Shown here in pieces: positions 59,448 through 64,000 of a stretch of 64,000 nt of DNA. Numbering within the stretch: the stretch's first letter is position 1; every line of letters begins with the position of its first letter. The stretch lies in assembly GCF_000208865.1 (NCBI RefSeq), contig NC_018393.1:1426001-1490000 (forward strand). Direction: 5' to 3'. Under the pieces are notes generated by a model that had not been told where the DNA came from, did no database searches, and saw nothing but the letters and a program-made list of their open reading frames with translations. The position numbers and the translations under genes are program-made. The DNA comes from Neospora caninum Liverpool (taxonomy: Eukaryota > Apicomplexa > Conoidasida > Eucoccidiorida > Sarcocystidae).

Positions 59448-62253
59448 GCTGGTCGGCGTGCTCCAGGTGACGACAAAAATCAGGTGGCTGCCGCTCCTCA
59501 CCGGAGGGGCCAACACTCCTACAGAGAATGTCGCACGACCGTGAGATATGAGTTAACGAATAGTGAAAGCAGATCACACGAAGGACACTGTACTGGAAGA
59601 ATGCGTTATGACGAGCAGATACCAGATGCAATGCTAGCGTACCAAGTCGATTGTAAACGTGGCTGCCCCCGTGAGTGCCGCTAACAGGAGGTCAGGGTCG
59701 TTAACTTTCAGAAAGGGTAACGAATGAAAATTCGTGAACTTCCAATGAAGCTGGAAAACTGAAAAAAAAACGTTTGCCTCATACCATACGGAAAATAAAA
59801 TGACGTGAGTAGATGCTACCTGAGAATGCTCCCGAACAGCGTTCTACGAGTGGCACTGCACAAGCATCAGTTTCTTTGCTGCATTTCATAACAGGACAAT
59901 AAACAGCCACATGTCTTTTGCGCTTCTTGGGAACAAGAAGGAAAAAACACAGAATTATGTTCATCCATCATTTGAGGCACACCTCCCTTTCAATTTAGGT
60001 TGTTGACTGGCGTCTCAGATCCGCCGCCGTTCGAGGCGACCGGGAACGTCTCTGACTCGCGATTGAAACGCCCGTTTCCGGCTTTGCAAAGAGACGCCAA
60101 CCTTACCCCGGCGGGGTTTTCGAGATGAAGGCGTGCTTGCATCTATGCAGCCAAAGCAAAGGCAAGACGCCTGTTTTGATCGGAATATTGATAGGGGTGT
60201 AATTGGCTGCCCAAAGGATGCGAATCGTTTTTACAAAAATGCCGTCTCGGGAACGTGGCGACGCGTCAACCGGCTGGTGGTTCTTGTTTTCCCTACAGAA
60301 AATAACAACAACTGTTCTCCGAGTCAATCCACCTGATCATCGAAGAAGGAACTCACACTAGCCTGACAGCGGGTATTCGCTTCTTAACTGTAACTGCTGG
60401 CAATCAATATATCGGTTCCCTCAAGGCGCGGGAACTTCCCTGATTATTGGTACTCAAGTTTCGGTTTAGTAGTCATCCAGGCGCCGAAGGCGCCTGTCAG
60501 GTTTCGAAACAAGTTTCCTTGATATACACCGCGAGCTTTTGTACATTTTCGCTGACACACGGAAGTGGTTTTGCCCTCTTCACTATCACGGAAGCGACTC
60601 TATCATAGAAGGATTGCAGGCGGAAGGGTAAATTGTGTGAGGTCACTGGATACATTTGTGACTTCGCACACTGGTAACTTATTTTCTTCTCCGCAGGCGG
60701 ACAACCTAATTTAGTTGCGGCGGATATTCATCACACCGGGGCTACAAATCAACCTCCTCAGTACAATTTCGCAATTTGAGTGTACCATGTTTTTTTTGTT
60801 TTTCTTGTGGGAAAGTCAAGACCCCATGCGAACTAGCATAGCAATAAGCACATACGCAATGCCGTGTGTTTGTTGTTGGCTGCGTGCATCATGGAGGCCG
60901 GGCGAATTGCCTTGCAGAGACGGCCAGTCCTGTGTGGTCTGTAAAATACGTAACCCCACAGAGTCACGTGCAGCCCATCGAAGCGTTTCTCTCCTCCGAG
61001 ACCCATCTGTGGAACTTCGTGCATGTAGAATAATGAAGCATTGACGAAAGTTGCGTAGGGTTTCTAAGTCGCACAAGAGTGGAGATAACGTACTGTAGAC
61101 CAGGACGTAGCGGGGCGCGTACATTAACGGTTAACATCATCAGGGGACAAGCAGTGCCGCCTGGGGCTTCAGCGACGTGCCCCCGTTCCTTCTGGGACTG
61201 TATATTATGTACTTAAGGGGAGTACTATCGAGCCTCTTCTTCGGAGAAGCTCCTTTTGCTCCTTTGAACTCGTCAACAGCGGTGTCTGTTTTCCGTTTCC
61301 GCGCTGAAACGCATGCTCATCTTGACTCAGTGATGCATCCCTTCGATTCGAAAGAAGCACCGACAGTGCCTTTCGTCCTCGTCTGTAGTCGGCTTTGCCC
61401 TGAAAGAGTCTACTGTCGCTTCCCCTTTCCGTGTGCCTTACGGATCCACTTGATCCTATTTACTGACACACTTGGTGTAACAGACCTGCCTCCCTCTTCC
61501 TACTGCGAACGCTGGACCCGCTGCCAGGCCCTGCCGCTCATCGTCTGCGCCCCACCGTGCTGTTTTGGCATTCGGTACAGATGACTCAGCTTGTCCGCTG
61601 ATTCTGCTTTGGATCTTTTTCTCGAATTTAAGTTGTGGTTGACCCCGAACGTATCAGTGCCAGACTTCGGGACTACAGACTACTCCGCTGGTTAGTCACG
61701 CTGGATCGTTCCTGTCGCAGAAGTCTGTTTCTGTGCCGGGGTCCATGATCGACGACCACGGCTGACGCCAGCGCGAGATTTGAGGTTTTGCCACTATGAC
61801 AGTTTTCGCTATAGTTCTGGTTCGCAGAGACACTGTAACCACCGAACGCGTTCGGAAAAAACCTGTCGTTCGAATAACGAAACATCGACATCTGCACCGG
61901 AATAGGAGGACCCCACCTATTTCCAGCTACAGCGTTCCTAGCCTCAGCCAGCGGAGCTTGCTCTCTTTCCCCTTCATTTTTTTCAAAAACGCAACAACTC
62001 CCCAAGCAAGACACAAAACAAGACACAGCGCACGACATTCGCGCACGCGGGATGTGTCAGTGATTCACTCTGGCCCTGATCAGCCACGGCTCTCGTCAAC
62101 AGCGGCCGTGTGTGCCGTCCTCGACGAATTCCCGAGTAAATTGACCCGCTTTCGTTCTGTTCTAACGGTATCAGCAAGTGCATCCTTCGTGATGGAGCCT
62201 TTGCGGGAGGCGTTCGGGTGTCCCGCCTCCTAGCGGCTCCTTTGCGTGCACTC
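59448..62253. other. 2.8-kb intergenic region
   Basis: It lies between the 5' end of the perforin-like gene and the stop codon of the next minus-strand gene, so it should hold the perforin promoter and possibly a non-coding first exon. No protein frame is convincing. It contains a GC-rich hairpin at 60478-60496 in an AT-rich setting. Confidence 0.5.
60478..60496. repeat. Perfect 8-bp stem hairpin with GAA loop
   Basis: CAGGCGCC, a GAA loop, then GGCGCCTG: a fully complementary GC-rich stem. It could be a transcript structure near the perforin-gene promoter or chance; no T run follows. Confidence 0.6.
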
Positions 62254-64000
62254 TCATCGCTGCTCGGCATTTGTCGCAAGGATGTCATCGTCGTCTGCTC
62301 CCTTCCTCCGTCGTGCCCTGCGTCTCTGCAGGAAGTCTTCCACAGTCTTGCCTTCGCTGAAGAAGGCCTGACGCTGCATCGAGTTGAACAGTTCACCTCC
62401 CTGAAAACAAAGGAACGCGCAGCCTTGCAGAAGGTCACATTGGGGCTGCTGTCTGGCAAACACGCGTATGTTGGCAACGTAGCACGCGTGAGCGCCGCAT
62501 CCCACCAAAATCGTCCCCCACAAAGCCCGAGCAGAAAGCTCCAGAAGTGCTGTCTCTTACATGGCGGCTACAGGCGCACGCAATCCCTTCCCCGAGAGGC
62601 ATTCTCGAGAAGTGTGAAGACGGGCTGAAGGTGGAGAGGGCCAGAAAACGTAACGGCCTTCCATCGCTGCTCAGTGTGACGAGCTGACGGACCGGTGACG
62701 CAGTCTCGACAGCCGCGAGAACTATCTAGTGAGACGCCGTGACTTCATAAACCGTAGACAGCTCCTTCAGAATGCTGAAGAAGAGTCCCCCAAGGGAGGA
62801 AAACGCTATCGGTCGACGCGTTGGAAGCATCACGGACCAAATCCTCACCTCAGTCTTCACTCTCCATTTTTCTTCCAACTGCGCTTGGAGCGTCTCCTTC
62901 ATCGTCAGCAATTCGTGCTTTCGGGCCTTGTCCGCCTCGTGCCTGAAGCAAAGACACGAGATGATACGAGAGTTAGGGTTCCTCCTAGCTCCATGGCACT
63001 TCCGGGACCCGCCTTGGCACTGGCGCATGTCGAGCCAGACCGCCTGTTCACATTCTGCAGATCTTATTCGTCGGCGGAAACAGCGCGCACCACACCGGTT
63101 ACCCGCGGGGCTCCCGCCCCTGTCCCTGTACAAAGAGATCTGTGTGGAAACCTCCAAATCCATACATGAAGAAGCATGGAGAAAAACGAACTCAGGTGTA
63201 CGGATCCACAACAACTGCCTATGCACAGGCACATCCCTTCTTTGCGCTGTTGCCCGTCACGTGACATAGCCTGCGCAACAGCAAAATGTCTGACGAAAAC
63301 CTGGAAAGACGGAAAACCCAGAAAACGAACTGTGTTCCCGGAACCACGAGAGACGGCGGCGACGGCAAACGCGCCCGCGGCGGCGCTTCCTGTCAGGTCA
63401 CGCTTCTTCCCCTCAGTGCTGGCATCTCACACAGTTGGTAGACTGGCGGAAAGCAACTGGAGCAGACACACCAACAAACGCCTGCCGAAGCCTCAGAGCG
63501 AATGCACGGCCTTTTTCACATATCGATGTATCGAGGTACAACCGATTATGGGTGCAACGGGATCTCAGCGAATGAGCACACAGTGAGAAGGGAGCAAATG
63601 GACATTTATTCCTGTTCACGAGTTCTGCGTTTCGTGGAGACGCCTTCCAGGCACCGACACACGCCTCAGCACAAGCCCCCCATGTGATGCGGCTGCCGTG
63701 TTGGGACGCCTGCCTATCTATCCCTTTCCTCAGTCTCTGATCTGTCCCCTTTTCCCGCTCTTCGGTTCACTGCTGCCTCTCTCGCGTTCTCCCTGTCCTC
63801 GCGTCCCCCTGTTCTTGGATTCCTCTCACCTCAGGCCTGCCTCCTTCATCTCCTGGAGCTTGTCTGCCGCCTCGCTCCGGCCCTCGGACCGTTCGTCTCC
63901 ACTCCGCGACTTCTTCCGCTCCTGTTCTCGTCTCTCTCTCACTGCCTGGTCAATCGCCGCGTTGCGCGCCGCGACCGCCCTGTGAACACCCAGACGCAAG
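62254..64000 (-). CDS. C-terminal part of a charged coiled-coil protein (gene continues beyond the window)
   Basis: Three minus-strand exons are visible: 63979-63830, 62942-62849 and 62400-62254. They join in phase (2, then 0) and end at a stop at 62254; the 5' part lies beyond base 64000. The readable 130 residues are highly charged: VRERREQERKK in the first exon, then HEADKARKHELLTMKETLQ and LEEKWRVKTE in the second. The last exon carries GGELFNSMQRQAFFSEGKT, VEDFLQRRRARRRK and an acidic DDDD before the end. A coiled coil followed by a basic patch is visible. I do not recognise the family. Each junction has a good polypyrimidine tract and CAG acceptor, which supports a real gene. Confidence 0.65.

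Noticed and set aside
1..64000. tRNA or rRNA genes, mitochondrial-like insertions, intact transposons and CRISPR arrays
   Set aside because: I looked for cloverleaf T-arm consensus, long AT-rich cytochrome-like frames, terminal repeats with transposase and regularly spaced repeats, and saw none I could support by eye. A tRNAscan and a search against the mitochondrial sequence blocks would settle it.

Overview
The window looks like nuclear DNA of a tissue-cyst-forming coccidian apicomplexan, most probably Toxoplasma gondii or a close relative such as Neospora or Hammondia. The reasons are GC-rich multi-exon genes with GT-AG introns, very long low-complexity protein segments, TGCATGCA palindromes, one patch of TTTAGGG telomere-type repeats, and a membrane-attack-complex/perforin gene that carries the apicomplexan C-terminal beta-rich repeats. 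There is no bacterial, phage or CRISPR signal. I rebuilt the gene models by joining reading frames at GT-AG sites and checking that every exon keeps phase.

Layout. (1) 0.8-9.0 kb: two head-to-head paralogous secreted proteins with a PGAP1/DUF676-like alpha/beta-hydrolase pattern. In both, the nucleophile serine is replaced by glycine. (2) 9-13.9 kb: intergenic, with AT microsatellites and a TTTAGGG patch inside a perfect 19-bp inverted repeat. (3) 13.9-18.4 kb, plus strand: a large CMGC kinase of the plant-type DYRKP group. (4) 22.4-24.2 kb, minus strand: an unrecognised single-exon protein with a signal peptide and one membrane segment. (5) 26.3-35.4 kb, minus strand: an 11-exon gene that reads in phase from an eIF2A beta-propeller, through about 900 residues of Ala/Gly/Ser/Gln-rich sequence, into a C-terminal GYF domain. 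(6) 40.4-47.1 kb, minus strand: a PHRF1-like RING-PHD protein of about 1990 residues. (7) 50.7-59.4 kb, minus strand: a 13-exon perforin-like gene (PLP1-like) in a more AT-rich, small-exon stretch. (8) 62.3-64 kb, minus strand: the 3' end of a coiled-coil gene that runs off the window.

The genes do not form a pathway. The pseudohydrolase pair, the orphan membrane protein and the perforin-like protein are secretory-pathway products. The kinase, the RING-PHD protein and eIF2A-GYF are intracellular regulators of signalling, nuclear functions and translation. The most unusual items are the eIF2A-GYF fusion, the divergent pair of serine-less hydrolase-like proteins, the telomere-repeat hairpin, and a 14-bp palindrome (GGTGTAYGTACACC) that recurs across the window in coding and non-coding DNA.
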